Below, in pieces: positions 51,725 through 60,557 of a stretch of DNA of 64,000 bases (within the stretch, counting starts at the first letter, position 1; every line of letters begins with the position of its first letter). A model generated the notes under the pieces. The model saw only the letters and a program-made list of their open reading frames with translations, was not told the DNA's origin and did not search any database. The DNA is from Paenibacillus sp. FSL H8-0048 (GTDB taxonomy: Bacteria; Bacillota; Bacilli; Paenibacillales; Paenibacillaceae), in the NCBI RefSeq assembly GCF_038002825.1, contig NZ_JBBODF010000001.1, positions 7,312,001 to 7,376,000 on the forward strand, read 5' to 3'. The translations under genes were made by a program, and so were the position numbers.

Positions 51725-52177
51725 ATGGCTAAAGTGCTAGTGGCATATGCCAGCTTGACCGGCAATACGGAGGAAATCGCTGAACTGATTGTGGAAGGAA
51801 TACGCGCGGCAGGCGGAGAGGCGGTACTGAAATCGGTTACCGACTGCAATGCGGATGAGATAAAAGCTTATGGGGCTGTACTGCTGGGTGCGTACACCTG
51901 GGGAGACGGCGAGCTGCCGGATGAATTCCTGGATTTCTATGAAGAGCTGGATGAGCTGGATCTCAGCACCTGTAAGGCAGCGGCCTTCGGAAGCGGAGAC
52001 ACTGGATATGAGATCTACTGCGGGGCGGTGGATCAGATTGAAGAGAAGCTGAAGGAGCGCGGGGCCAACATTGTGCAGCCCAGCCTGAAGATTGAATACG
52101 GTCCGAATGCAGCGGAGAAAGAGGCTTGCCGCACCTACGGACGCCAGTTCATCGAGACCTGCGCGGCGGTCTCTTAA
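51725..52177 (+). CDS. Flavodoxin
   Basis: A 150-residue flavodoxin, a small FMN electron carrier that replaces ferredoxin when iron is scarce. The phosphate-binding loop is AYASLTGNTEEIA (about 7-19). FMN-stacking loops are near LGAYTWGDGELPDEF (about 57-71) and FGSGDTGYEIYCGAVD (about 90-105). The length is that of short-chain flavodoxins. ATG 51725 follows GGGAGGA. The Fur box about 105 bases upstream supports an iron-starvation role. An unknown gene starts two bases after its stop. Confidence 0.93.
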   Translation: MAKVLVAYASLTGNTEEIAELIVEGIRAAGGEAVLKSVTDCNADEIKAYGAVLLGAYTWGDGELPDEFLDFYEELDELDLSTCKAAAFGSGDTGYEIYCGAVDQIEEKLKERGANIVQPSLKIEYGPNAAEKEACRTYGRQFIETCAAVS

Positions 52178-52179
52178 GG

Positions 52180-52959
52180 ATGGGCGCGGCGGCAGGAGAC
52201 TTCACAGAAATGAAGCCGGATGCTGAAGCTGGCCGGTTCAGACGTCTGAATGATTACCGCATGGAGCATATCATGCTGGGCGGAGCAGAGATGACCGGCA
52301 GCGGAGCTCCTGCTACCGGACTTCCCCGCTGGAGACAGCAGGTTCAATATGCAGTCGGACATACGCTTAATGACTTCTACAGTCTCCGGCCCGAGGTGCG
52401 CCGGGAGACGCCGGTCCAGTTTCTGCTGGAGCGGCGCTGGCCGCCGAAGGGCAATGCTTTTCCTTCTCTGATGCATTACTGGGATGTCAAGCAGGCGGTG
52501 GCCGATGAGCTGGTGCGGATAGTCGCAGGCAGTTTCGCCGGAGAGATTCCGGTGATGCGTTTCGAGCAGTGGCATGTTCCTGTCCGGGAGCTTGAGATTG
52601 AGCTGGCGGTGATTTTTCAGCTGGCCTGGAATTCGGAGCTTACGGGGCGCAGTCTGAATATACAGAAATTCATGGTACACGCTGACCAGCAGGTAATTAC
52701 CGGATTTCTGCATATGGCGAATGTGTTCTGCCATAAGGCTTACGGGAAGCCGGCGGAGACGATCGCTATTTACTCACTATTGGATGGCCGCAGGCAGCTG
52801 TACGACGGAGCAGACATGCCTCTTCAGGAGTCGCTGGATTATGTGCGCCTCTTGTCTGTCTTTCTGGAGCGGGAAGAGCAGGCAGAGGGATGTGTGAAAT
52901 GCAGCAACCGCCGCAGTGACCGGGATGAAGCCCAGGTGCGGGGCTACGGGCTGATGTAG
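52180..52959 (+). CDS. Unknown protein co-transcribed with flavodoxin
   Basis: A 259-residue protein with no domain I recognise. It has no signal peptide or clear membrane segment and is rich in Arg, Glu and Leu. The middle (about 50-225) looks like a compact alpha/beta domain, with the stretch RFEQWHVPVRELEIELAVIFQ near 128. Near the C-terminus, CVKCSNRRSDRD contains a Cys-x2-Cys pair. ATG 52180 is two bases from the flavodoxin stop; ATG 52210, ten bases after AGGAGA, is an alternative. Sharing the Fur-controlled transcript points to an iron-starvation role, perhaps as a redox partner. That is inference. Confidence 0.65.
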   Translation: MGAAAGDFTEMKPDAEAGRFRRLNDYRMEHIMLGGAEMTGSGAPATGLPRWRQQVQYAVGHTLNDFYSLRPEVRRETPVQFLLERRWPPKGNAFPSLMHYWDVKQAVADELVRIVAGSFAGEIPVMRFEQWHVPVRELEIELAVIFQLAWNSELTGRSLNIQKFMVHADQQVITGFLHMANVFCHKAYGKPAETIAIYSLLDGRRQLYDGADMPLQESLDYVRLLSVFLEREEQAEGCVKCSNRRSDRDEAQVRGYGLM

Positions 52960-52989
52960 AAGCAGACGATGAATTAAGAGACTATGCTA

Positions 52990-53036
52990 AAAAAGCATCT
53001 CCTCCAGGGTCATTTGACCGTGAAGAGATGCTTTCT
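52990..53036. terminator. Hairpin terminator after the flavodoxin operon
   Basis: AAAGCATCTC pairs with GAGATGCTTT around a nested GGTCA..TGACC, followed by TTTCTG on the plus strand. On the minus strand a longer T-run allows termination there too. Confidence 0.7.
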
Positions 53037-53047
53037 GATTGTTTAGG

Positions 53048-53378
53048 AATTGTATGTGGAAAACAGCATACAATCGGGCGGAGGCGGGGCCTCGGGTTAA
53101 AATGTATGCGGAAAACAGCATACAATCGGGCGGAGGCGGGGCCTCGGGTTAAAATGTATGTGGAAAACAACATACATTGGAGCGGAGGCGGGGCCTCGGG
53201 TTAAAATGTATGCGGAAAACAGCATACAATCGGGCGGAGGCGGGGCCTCGGGTTAAAATGTATGTGGAAAACAGCATACATTGGGGCGGAGGCGGGGCCT
53301 CGGGTTAAAATGTATGCGGAAAACAGCATACATTGTGCTGCCGCGAAGGCGCACAGGCCCAATGTATGCTTCTTGAAA
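53048..53378. repeat. Palindromic array E, exact 52-bp period
   Basis: Six units start at 53051, 53103, 53155, 53207, 53259 and 53311. Each has TGTATGYGGAAAACARCATACA plus the almost invariant GGCGGAGGCGGGGCCTCGGG between. Arms vary (CAAT or CATT ends; TGTGG or TGCGG) while pairing is kept or nearly so. A last half-unit AATGTATG lies at 53361. It shares its palindrome with array B. It lies between convergent genes. Confidence 0.92.
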
Positions 53379-53392
53379 TACTCCTTTCCAGG

Positions 53393-54250
53393 CTAGCTGT
53401 TCAAAGGATAGGTGTAATAATCCTGCTGGTTGAGCACGACGAATCCGCAGCTCTCATAGAGCTTCAGAGCATTCGGGTTATCGAGTGCAACCTCCAGATT
53501 CACGCCGTTATAATTCCGCTGCTCCCGCTCGATGGTCTGCATGAGCGCGCTCCGGCCAATACCTAGCCCCCGCAGCTTCTTGTCTACCACAAATCCGTAG
53601 ATCCAGGTCTCGTTGTCCTCGGACCACAGCCGCATTTTGCCGGCAGGCTGGCCGCTGAGCTCAATGATAATATGCTCCTGGGAGCCTTCCTGTTCGTGCT
53701 GCACATACATTTCAGCGGCGTCTTCCTCCGTCATCTGGAATCCGTCACAGTCGAAGGCGATGAGCAGCGGGGTCTCCTCCGGGCGTGCAGGCCGGAGCAG
53801 TACATTGCCAGAGGCCGAGCTGGACTCTGAGGCTCTGACCTTGCTGCCCGCACCGTCCCACTTCATCTGAAACTCCGAATGGCTGAAGGCAAGCGGCAAG
53901 ATCTTCAGGTAAGCATGGCCTGAGGCTGATGCGGCAGGGGTGTTCAACAGCAGCGTTTTCACTTTATCCTGCCTGATGATAGCCTCTGCCTGCTTCCAGA
54001 GAGCGCTGAAGATGCCCCGGCGGCGATAGCCTGGCCGGACCATGCCGCAGACCTCCATATCACCGCCGATGCCGTACAGGCCGATGAATCCGGTCAGCAG
54101 TTCCTCTTCATAGGTTACCAGGTATTTGGCACCGCCTGCTTCTCCGGGATGCCGGAGCATGTCCCAGTTCAGCTTCAGGGCAATGCCCTCATATTGCTCG
54201 CAGCGCTGCTGCAGCTCTTCAATCTGTTTCAGTGTATCTGTATTCGTCAA
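53393..54250 (-). CDS. Tandem-GNAT acetyltransferase
   Basis: A 285-residue protein with two GNAT modules; substrate unknown. The N-terminal module (about 1-130) has the acetyl-CoA loop MVRPGYRRRGIFSALWKQAE (about 69-88). The C-terminal module (about 150-285) has VVDKKLRGLGIGRSALMQTIE (about 219-239) and closes with NPNALKLYESCGF. The start is TTG 54250, seven bases after AGGAGG. A second, very small GNAT gene lies 12 bases upstream in the same direction, forming a two-gene unit. Confidence 0.87.
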   Translation of the reverse strand: MTNTDTLKQIEELQQRCEQYEGIALKLNWDMLRHPGEAGGAKYLVTYEEELLTGFIGLYGIGGDMEVCGMVRPGYRRRGIFSALWKQAEAIIRQDKVKTLLLNTPAASASGHAYLKILPLAFSHSEFQMKWDGAGSKVRASESSSASGNVLLRPARPEETPLLIAFDCDGFQMTEEDAAEMYVQHEQEGSQEHIIIELSGQPAGKMRLWSEDNETWIYGFVVDKKLRGLGIGRSALMQTIEREQRNYNGVNLEVALDNPNALKLYESCGFVVLNQQDYYTYPLNS

Positions 54251-54262
54251 ACGTTCTTCCTC

Positions 54263-54538
54263 CTATTTGAGCACATCCTTGTATTCCGAGTGCTTCTCGA
54301 ATTGATGGGCCGCATACGGGCACACCGGTTCAATCTTGACCTTCTGCTCACGGGCCAGGTCAACGACCGCCCGCACGAGCTTCTCTCCCGCGCCCTGACC
54401 GCGCAGATCCTCCGAGACAAAGGTATGGTCAATCACCAGATTCCCTGTGTTCTCTTCCGTTCTGTATGTAATCTCGGCCAGGTCTTTTCCGTCACCAGCG
54501 ATATAGAAACGTCCTTCTCCCTTTGCAATTGTCTCCAT
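54263..54538 (-). CDS. Small YjdJ/NATD1-type N-acetyltransferase
   Basis: A 91-residue minimal GNAT protein of the NATD1 (YjdJ-like) group. The stretch DHTFVSEDLRGQGAGEKLVRAVVDLARE (about 37-64) contains the acetyl-CoA-binding loop. PVCPYAAHQFEKH near the C-terminus is the conserved end of this group. The start codon has GAGTGAGG upstream. It is probably co-transcribed with the tandem-GNAT gene. Substrate is unknown. Confidence 0.87.
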   Translation of the reverse strand: METIAKGEGRFYIAGDGKDLAEITYRTEENTGNLVIDHTFVSEDLRGQGAGEKLVRAVVDLAREQKVKIEPVCPYAAHQFEKHSEYKDVLK

Positions 54539-54689
54539 CTTATAACCTCACTCCATTCCGGTAATGTGCCTTTATTTTACTACCCTGTCCGGCAAAAAGC
54601 GAGAAAGCGAAAGAAGGATCAGGGAATAATATGATATGATTATGGCACTAACGCTGTAATGGCAAGAAGTTGCATCAGGGGGTATAGAC

Positions 54690-55592
54690 ATGGACTACAA
54701 GGCAGAGGTTCATTTTCATCCGGTATATGAATTAATAAGCAGCATACATACGTTCATCTGCAAGAAGGGGAGTAAAAAGATCGATCTCGGCATGTCCTGG
54801 GCGGCGGAGGTGTCAGGCCGGCTTAGCCCGGAGCTGCTGGTAGCATTAGAGGAGACGGAGCTGGATAATGATTGGAAGCTGTTTAATCTGCTGGTCCATC
54901 TGTGCCCTGACAAACAAAGTGTGGGCACTGTGCTGGACTGGCTTGGCGGCTTGTCCGTTGGGGAGATGTACGAGACACTTGGCGGTCATGTCAGTCAATT
55001 TCCTGTCCAAATGGAGCTCTACCGCAGCCGTATGGTCTTCCTGCTCTCGGAGTGGAACCGGCAATACTTCAGCAGTTGCAATCCGGTGATCATGGACAAG
55101 CTGCAGCAGCATACGGAGGAGCGGAGGGGGATGCTGACGGGCAGCCCGGTTGCCGAATTTGTGAATAAGACAACGAACGGATTCTATTTCTTGCCGGGCG
55201 GCGGTCTGCGCAGGCTGGTGCTGATTCCGCAGTTTCATTTTCAGCCGATCAATATCCTGTACAGCTACGGTGACCTGACCCTATGTCATTATGCCGCAAG
55301 AATCCAGGTGCCGGAAGAAGAGATTTCACCGGCCATGCACCGGACACTCCGCAGTCTGGGCGAGAAGAGCCGTCTCCGAATTCTCAAATCGCTGGGCGGC
55401 GAGCGCAAATCATTCACGGAGATTGCCAGAGAGGCAGGTCTGTCGAAGGGGATTGTTCATGACCATATTACCAGCCTGCGGAGTGCCGGTCTGCTGAATG
55501 CTTATATCGAGGGGGAGAATGTCATTGCGTACAGTCTGCGGCTGGAGGGCATTCAGCAGATGAACGAGCAGCTGTCAGCTTATCTGAAATAA
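54690..55592 (+). CDS. ArsR-like winged-helix regulator
   Basis: A 300-residue regulator. The first ~210 residues form a domain like DUF5937, common in long ArsR-type proteins, and contain no obvious metal site. The C-terminal winged helix (about 220-295) is RTLRSLGEKSRLRILKSLGGERKSFTEIAREAGLSKGIVHDHITSLRSAGLL. AGGGGGT precedes the ATG. A five-gene peptide importer follows 250 bases downstream behind its own terminator and promoter, so the regulator may control it; only position supports this. Confidence 0.82.
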   Translation: MDYKAEVHFHPVYELISSIHTFICKKGSKKIDLGMSWAAEVSGRLSPELLVALEETELDNDWKLFNLLVHLCPDKQSVGTVLDWLGGLSVGEMYETLGGHVSQFPVQMELYRSRMVFLLSEWNRQYFSSCNPVIMDKLQQHTEERRGMLTGSPVAEFVNKTTNGFYFLPGGGLRRLVLIPQFHFQPINILYSYGDLTLCHYAARIQVPEEEISPAMHRTLRSLGEKSRLRILKSLGGERKSFTEIAREAGLSKGIVHDHITSLRSAGLLNAYIEGENVIAYSLRLEGIQQMNEQLSAYLK

Positions 55593-55638
55593 CAGCGCAC
55601 AGCTTGTATTCTCAGCCTTACTTGAACGTTTAACCGGA

Positions 55639-55681
55639 AGTCAAAGTCTTCTCAGCAAAAGAGAAGATTTTGGCTTTTTTT
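55639..55681 (+). terminator. Terminator after the ArsR-like gene
   Basis: A 15-bp stem (55639-55653 with 55661-55675, with G-T pairs) is followed by seven T residues. Confidence 0.88.
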
Positions 55682-55735
55682 GCTGTGATTCACCAAATTA
55701 ATTCTTCTGTTGGAGAATTTTTTTGGAGTTCTCTA

Positions 55736-55764
55736 TTTACAGAACAGACTTTACTTTCTATAAT
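55736..55764 (+). promoter_or_regulatory. Promoter of the peptide importer operon, with dyad
   Basis: TTTACA (55736-55741), 17-bp spacer, TATAAT (55759-55764). A dyad GTTCT-N8-AGAAC (55729-55746) covers the -35 and could be an operator for the ArsR-like regulator; that part is inference. Confidence 0.65.
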
Positions 55765-55842
55765 GTGAACTATCGGTCTTTATTCATACTTAGTGGGTAG
55801 GAATTATTAGAATTTATAAATTGTGAGAAAAGAGATGATGTT

Positions 55843-57600
55843 ATGAGAAAAAGTACGTTTGTGTTGTCCTCCTTATTCCTGGCAGCTTCGCTGTTGCTGT
55901 CCGCCTGCTCCAATAACAGTAGCCCGGAAGCAGCATCCACAGCCACTCCTGCCAGCTCTGCTCCGGGCGGGGCTTCAACCAACTCAGCAGCTAGTTCGGC
56001 CCCAGAGGTTGTGCCTGCCGGTGCGCTTAGTGAGCCATTTACTGCAACCGACCTTACGAAGCTGCCCGCAGCCGCCCAGAAACGCACCGATACCATCATC
56101 GTAGGACTTACCGATCCCAGCGGAGCCTTCACGCCTTATTTTCAGGAGAGCGGTTATGACGGCAATGTCTCCTCACTGCTCTATGCATCGCTGGTGACGG
56201 TGGATGACAAGGGGGTGCCAACACCGGAGCTGGCCGAGAGCTGGGAGGTGTCGGACGATCAGCTTACATATACGTTCTATCTGCGCAAAGATCTGAAGTT
56301 CAGCGACGGCTCGCCGCTCACGGCTGAGGATGTGGCGTTCACCTGGACTCTCCAGTACGACAAAGCCTATGACGGCGGCTCTTCGCTACCCTCGCTGAAG
56401 GTGAAGGGCGGCGAGGCTTACAAGGCCGGAACGGCCAAGACAGTTGAGGGCATCAGGATTATCGATCCGCAGACCCTGTCTGTTACGCTGGAGCAGCCTA
56501 ATGCTACGGCGCTGGTGACTCTGGGCTCCAATGTGCTGTCTAAGGCCTACTACGGTAAGGACTACAAATTCGGCCAGCTCGAATATATCAAGAAGCTGCA
56601 TGAGAAGCCGCTGGGCGATGGCCCATATACGCTGGAGAAATTCATTCCCGGACAAGAGGTCCGGCTGGTCGCCAACCCGAATTACTTCAAGGGCAAGCCT
56701 AAGACAGAACATTTTATCTACAAAACCACCTCAGGGGATGCCTGGCAGTTCCTTGAGACGGGTGAAGTGGACTATGCTTCTTTTCCTGCAACAGAAGAAA
56801 ATATCACGAAGCTGAAACAGCTCGGTTACGTCAATATTCTCCCGTATACCCCAAGCACTTATGGTTATATGCAGGTTAATCTGAAGCATGAGCAGCTCAA
56901 GGATAAGCGGGTCAGACAGGCGATTGCCTATGGGCTGGACCGGCAGAGCATCTATGTGGACGCGGCTGAAGGCGCGGGTGCCGTAGCTAACATTCCTGCT
57001 TCGCCGATCTCTTGGTCTTATACAGAGGAAGGCATTAACCCTTACAAATATGATCCTGAGCAGGCGAAGAAGCTGCTGGATGAAGCCGGCTGGACCGTAG
57101 GGGCAGGCGGTATCCGCGAGAAGGACGGCAAGCCGCTCAGCATCCATTATCTGGCCAGCAAGAGCAAGAGCTCCGACATCTTCATCGCGGTTGCCAAAGA
57201 GAACTTCGCAGCGCTTGGCATTGACTTCCAGCCGGAAATCTTCGCCGACTTCAACTCGCTTGTCTCCAAGACAGAGAGCGGGGACTATGATCTCGTCTCC
57301 TTCTCCACCAGTATGCTGACCGATCCGGCGGATGGCTTCATGCAGTTCTTCGACGGTGAGATCACGGACTATGACAATCCGAAGTTCACTGAGCTGTACA
57401 ACAAAGCGCTGGCTACGACGGATATTGAACAGCGCAAAGCAGTCTATAAAGAGCTGTATCAGCTATTCAACGACGAGCTGCCGGTCATTTTTACCAATTA
57501 CAAAAAAACGGTATACGCCTATAACGGCCGCATTGAGAATCTCTCGGTCAGCCCGTTCATCGGTCTTGCCGGCAGTCTGCCTAACTGGACTCTGAAATAA
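55843..57600 (+). CDS. Oligopeptide-type ABC transporter binding lipoprotein
   Basis: A 585-residue family 5 extracellular solute-binding protein. The lipoprotein signal ends LLSACS (Cys about 22), followed by a Ser/Ala-rich tether (about 25-65). The binding domain has LAESWEVSDDQLTYTFYLRKDLKFSDG (about 126-152) and LTAEDVAFTW, the classic family signature region. Also present is VNLKHEQLKDKRVRQAIAYGLDRQ (about 344-367). It precedes two permease and two ATPase genes. Peptides are the likeliest ligand, but nickel or other small ligands occur in the family. Confidence 0.9.
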   Translation: MRKSTFVLSSLFLAASLLLSACSNNSSPEAASTATPASSAPGGASTNSAASSAPEVVPAGALSEPFTATDLTKLPAAAQKRTDTIIVGLTDPSGAFTPYFQESGYDGNVSSLLYASLVTVDDKGVPTPELAESWEVSDDQLTYTFYLRKDLKFSDGSPLTAEDVAFTWTLQYDKAYDGGSSLPSLKVKGGEAYKAGTAKTVEGIRIIDPQTLSVTLEQPNATALVTLGSNVLSKAYYGKDYKFGQLEYIKKLHEKPLGDGPYTLEKFIPGQEVRLVANPNYFKGKPKTEHFIYKTTSGDAWQFLETGEVDYASFPATEENITKLKQLGYVNILPYTPSTYGYMQVNLKHEQLKDKRVRQAIAYGLDRQSIYVDAAEGAGAVANIPASPISWSYTEEGINPYKYDPEQAKKLLDEAGWTVGAGGIREKDGKPLSIHYLASKSKSSDIFIAVAKENFAALGIDFQPEIFADFNSLVSKTESGDYDLVSFSTSMLTDPADGFMQFFDGEITDYDNPKFTELYNKALATTDIEQRKAVYKELYQLFNDELPVIFTNYKKTVYAYNGRIENLSVSPFIGLAGSLPNWTLK

Positions 57601-57670
57601 CGAATTGTTCATCTCCTGTCTGTGTCACATGGTAGGGGCAGGCAGGAGGATGAAGCCTAAGGAGCCATTC

Positions 57671-58624
57671 ATGAGCGCTTATCTGACTAAAAGAATGCTG
57701 TATATGCTGATCATCCTCTTTGCGGCTTCGCTGCTGATCTTCTGCCTATATGCCCTGACGCCGGGGGATTTCATTACCGGAAACATCAAGCTGACGGCAG
57801 AACGCAAAGCGGAGCTGCGGGAGATCTACGGCCTGAACAAGCCGGTGCTGGAACGCTACTGGACATGGATGAGCCATGCCTTCCACGGGGATTTCGGATA
57901 TTCACTTGCCCAGCAGAAGCCGGTGCTTCAGCTATTTGGCGATTATATCTGGAATTCTTTTTTGCTGGCGGCTGTCTCTACCTTCCTCACTTGGCTTATC
58001 GCGGTAATTATCGGTGTCATCTCTGCTTATAAGCAATATTCCTGGTTCGACACGCTGGTGATGATTGCGATCTTCGCTGCCATGTCCTTGCCGTCCTTCT
58101 TCATCGGCTTGTTCCTGATCAAGATTCTGGCTGTGGATCTGAAGTGGCTGCCGCCGGGCGGGATGACGACTACGGGCAGCACCGTGGCAGGATTTGCCTA
58201 TTTCAAGGAAGTGGTGCAGCATATGACGCTGCCGGTCATTGTAATGACGCTGCTTGGACTGGGTTCATTAACCCGCTACTTCCGCAGCAATATGATTGAT
58301 GTGCTCAAGCAGGACTATATCCGGACGGCCCGTGCAAAAGGGCTCAGGGAGCGGAAGGTGCTGTTCTCCCATGCGCTGCGCAATGCCCTGCTGCCGGCAA
58401 TTACGCTGGTTGGCTTTGAGCTGCCTGCCCTGTTCGGAGGCTCGATTATTATCGAGCAGATCTTCAACTGGCCGGGGATCGGCCAATTGTATATGAAGTC
58501 CTTCGGGTTAAGGGATTATCCCTTGCTGATGGGCTTTACCATGTTTCTGGCTATTCTGACCGTCATAGGAACCCTGCTATCGGATATTCTGTACCGGGTG
58601 GCTGATCCGCGTGTCCGGTTATAG
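57671..58624 (+). CDS. Oligopeptide-type ABC permease, OppB/DppB-like
   Basis: A 317-residue membrane permease with six predicted helices. The N-terminal conserved TPGDFITGNIKLT..ELREIYGLNKPVLERYWTWM (about 28-62) is characteristic of the B-type subunit. The EAA loop (YIRTARAKGLRERKVLFSHALRNALLP, about 217-243) contacts the ATPase. ATG 57671 with AAGGAG six to seven bases upstream is chosen; the frame continues to further ATG codons upstream. Confidence 0.9.
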   Translation: MSAYLTKRMLYMLIILFAASLLIFCLYALTPGDFITGNIKLTAERKAELREIYGLNKPVLERYWTWMSHAFHGDFGYSLAQQKPVLQLFGDYIWNSFLLAAVSTFLTWLIAVIIGVISAYKQYSWFDTLVMIAIFAAMSLPSFFIGLFLIKILAVDLKWLPPGGMTTTGSTVAGFAYFKEVVQHMTLPVIVMTLLGLGSLTRYFRSNMIDVLKQDYIRTARAKGLRERKVLFSHALRNALLPAITLVGFELPALFGGSIIIEQIFNWPGIGQLYMKSFGLRDYPLLMGFTMFLAILTVIGTLLSDILYRVADPRVRL

Positions 58625-58637
58625 GAGGGGAGTTCTC

Positions 58638-59561
58638 ATGGCAACTGATCTCAGTGTGAAAAAAATGGAGGGACCCCGCTCCAGCCTGCGCAAATCCTCC
58701 CTGCTGCGGCAATCCTTGCGGAGGCTTATGCGCAATAAGCTGGCCGTTGCCGGGTTCGCGGTGGTTGTTTTTATGTTTGTGTTATGTTTCATCGGCCCGT
58801 TCTTCTCACCTTATACGGATAACAAAATCAACATGGCTTTCATGAACAAAGCCCCGAGTCTGAAGCATTGGCTGGGTACCGATGCGCTGGGCCGGGATAT
58901 TCTGACCCGGGTGATGCAGGCCGGACGCATATCCCTGACCGTAGGTCTTGCTTCCATGCTGCTGTCTGTATTTCTGGGGGCGCTTCTGGGGGCGATTGCC
59001 GGTTATTACGGGGGGCTGCTGGATCAGATCATTATGCGGATTGCCGATCTGCTGATGACCATTCCCGGTCTGCCGCTGCTGTTCATCTTCGGTGCATTGC
59101 TCTCGGAATGGAAGATTCCGACGGATTACCGGATGTATATCGTCATGCTGATGCTCAGTATTGTGAACTGGCCGGGGCTGGCAAGGATGGTAAGGGGCCA
59201 GATGCTGAGCCTGCGGGAACGTGAATTCATGCAGGCGGCAGTGGTGCTGGGACTGCGCGACCGCAGGAAGCTGGTGCATCATCTGCTGCCTAATATTGTT
59301 CCGCTGCTGATCGTTATGGCTACGCTGAATATCGGCGGTGCCATTCTCAGCGAATCGGTGCTGAGCTTCTTCGGCCTGGGGGTTATGCCTCCTACTCCGA
59401 CCTGGGGGAATATGATTGACGCGGCGAACAATATTCTTGATTTCCAGAACCGGCCATGGCTGTGGATTCCGCCGGGATTGTCGATTTTTGCCACAGTGAT
59501 TGCGATTAATATCTTTGGTGACGGCCTCAGAGACGTCCTTGATCCTAAACAGAAGAGGTAG
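58638..59561 (+). CDS. Oligopeptide-type ABC permease, OppC/DppC-like
   Basis: A 307-residue permease with six predicted helices and the C-type N-terminal region. HWLGTDALGRDILTRVMQAGRISLTVG (about 75-101) is the signature of the C-subunit. The EAA loop is REFMQAAVVLGLRDRRKLVHHLLPNIVPLL (about 194-223). AGGAGGGG lies upstream of ATG 58638, 13 bases after the preceding stop. It pairs with the B-type subunit. Confidence 0.9.
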   Translation: MATDLSVKKMEGPRSSLRKSSLLRQSLRRLMRNKLAVAGFAVVVFMFVLCFIGPFFSPYTDNKINMAFMNKAPSLKHWLGTDALGRDILTRVMQAGRISLTVGLASMLLSVFLGALLGAIAGYYGGLLDQIIMRIADLLMTIPGLPLLFIFGALLSEWKIPTDYRMYIVMLMLSIVNWPGLARMVRGQMLSLREREFMQAAVVLGLRDRRKLVHHLLPNIVPLLIVMATLNIGGAILSESVLSFFGLGVMPPTPTWGNMIDAANNILDFQNRPWLWIPPGLSIFATVIAINIFGDGLRDVLDPKQKR

Positions 59562-59573
59562 GTGGCCAAATCG

Positions 59574-60557
59574 ATGGAGCCTGTAATGAATATAGACGGT
59601 CTAAGCACCGAATTCTTCACGGAAGAAGGCACCGTTAAGGCGGTGGATAACGTCAGCTTCAAGATCGGCAGAGGTGAAACAGTCTGTATTGTCGGTGAAT
59701 CCGGCTGCGGGAAAAGTGTCACGGCCATGTCGGTTATGGGCCTGGTGGAGGAGCCTAGCGGTAAAGTCACCGGGGGGCGTATCGGTTTCCAGGGAGAGGA
59801 TCTGCTGCGGCTGGACAAAAATCTACTCCGCAGCATCCGCGGCCATGAGATTGCGATGATTTTTCAGGAACCCATGTCCTCGCTTAATCCGGTTATGAGA
59901 ATTGGCGAGCAGATTATGGAGCCGTTGTCTGTTCATCTCCGAATGAACAAGAAACAAGCCCGTGCCCGTGCGCTTGAGCTGATTACCCAGGTGGGGATAT
60001 CCCGTCCGGAACAGATTATGGCCAGCTACCCGCATGAGCTGAGCGGCGGTATGCTCCAGCGGATTATGATTGCCATAGCGGTCTCCTGCAGCCCTAAGCT
60101 GCTGATTGCCGATGAGCCGACCACGGCGCTGGATGTGACGATTCAGGCCCAGATTCTGGACTTGCTGCGCAGCCTCAAGGAAGATTCCGGGATGTCGATC
60201 CTGCTGATTACGCATGACTTAGGGGTTGTCGCCGAGATGGCGGATTATGTGATCGTGATGTACTCCGGGCAGATCGTGGAAGAGGGCGGAGTCGTGGAGC
60301 TGTTCCAGAATCCGCAGCATCCCTATACACGCGGGCTGCTGAAGTCGAAGCCTGTGATGGGCCAGCGCCTGGAGGAGCTCTATTCCATTCCCGGGCAGGT
60401 GCCAAGCCCGCTTGAGCTTGCCCCGTCCTGCTACTTCCATGACCGGTGCGGGCATTGTATGCCGGTCTGCCGTACACGGCAGCCGCTGCTGAAGGAGACC
60501 GGCCACGGGCAGAAGGTCTCCTGCTGGCTGTATGAGGAGGCGGAAGTCTATGTCTGA
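59574..60557 (+). CDS. Oligopeptide-type ABC ATPase, OppD/DppD-like
   Basis: A 327-residue ATPase with Walker A GESGCGKSVTAMSVMGL (about 43-59), signature ELSGGMLQRIMIAIAVSC (about 155-172) and Walker B LLIADEPTTALDVT. The C-terminal oligo_HPY region (HPYTRGLLKSKPVMGQ) ends with a cysteine cluster, CYFHDRCGHCMPVCRTRQPLL. Its three or more Cys resemble the iron-sulfur motif in some Dpp/Opp ATPases. ATG 59574 follows GAGGTAGG; GTG 59562 is possible. It overlaps the next gene by eight bases. Confidence 0.88.
   Translation: MEPVMNIDGLSTEFFTEEGTVKAVDNVSFKIGRGETVCIVGESGCGKSVTAMSVMGLVEEPSGKVTGGRIGFQGEDLLRLDKNLLRSIRGHEIAMIFQEPMSSLNPVMRIGEQIMEPLSVHLRMNKKQARARALELITQVGISRPEQIMASYPHELSGGMLQRIMIAIAVSCSPKLLIADEPTTALDVTIQAQILDLLRSLKEDSGMSILLITHDLGVVAEMADYVIVMYSGQIVEEGGVVELFQNPQHPYTRGLLKSKPVMGQRLEELYSIPGQVPSPLELAPSCYFHDRCGHCMPVCRTRQPLLKETGHGQKVSCWLYEEAEVYV

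Noticed and set aside
53048..53378. Array E as a CRISPR array
   Set aside because: The repeat/spacer layout is CRISPR-like in size, but the segments between palindromes are almost identical to each other and no cas genes are present. It is a tandem repeat.
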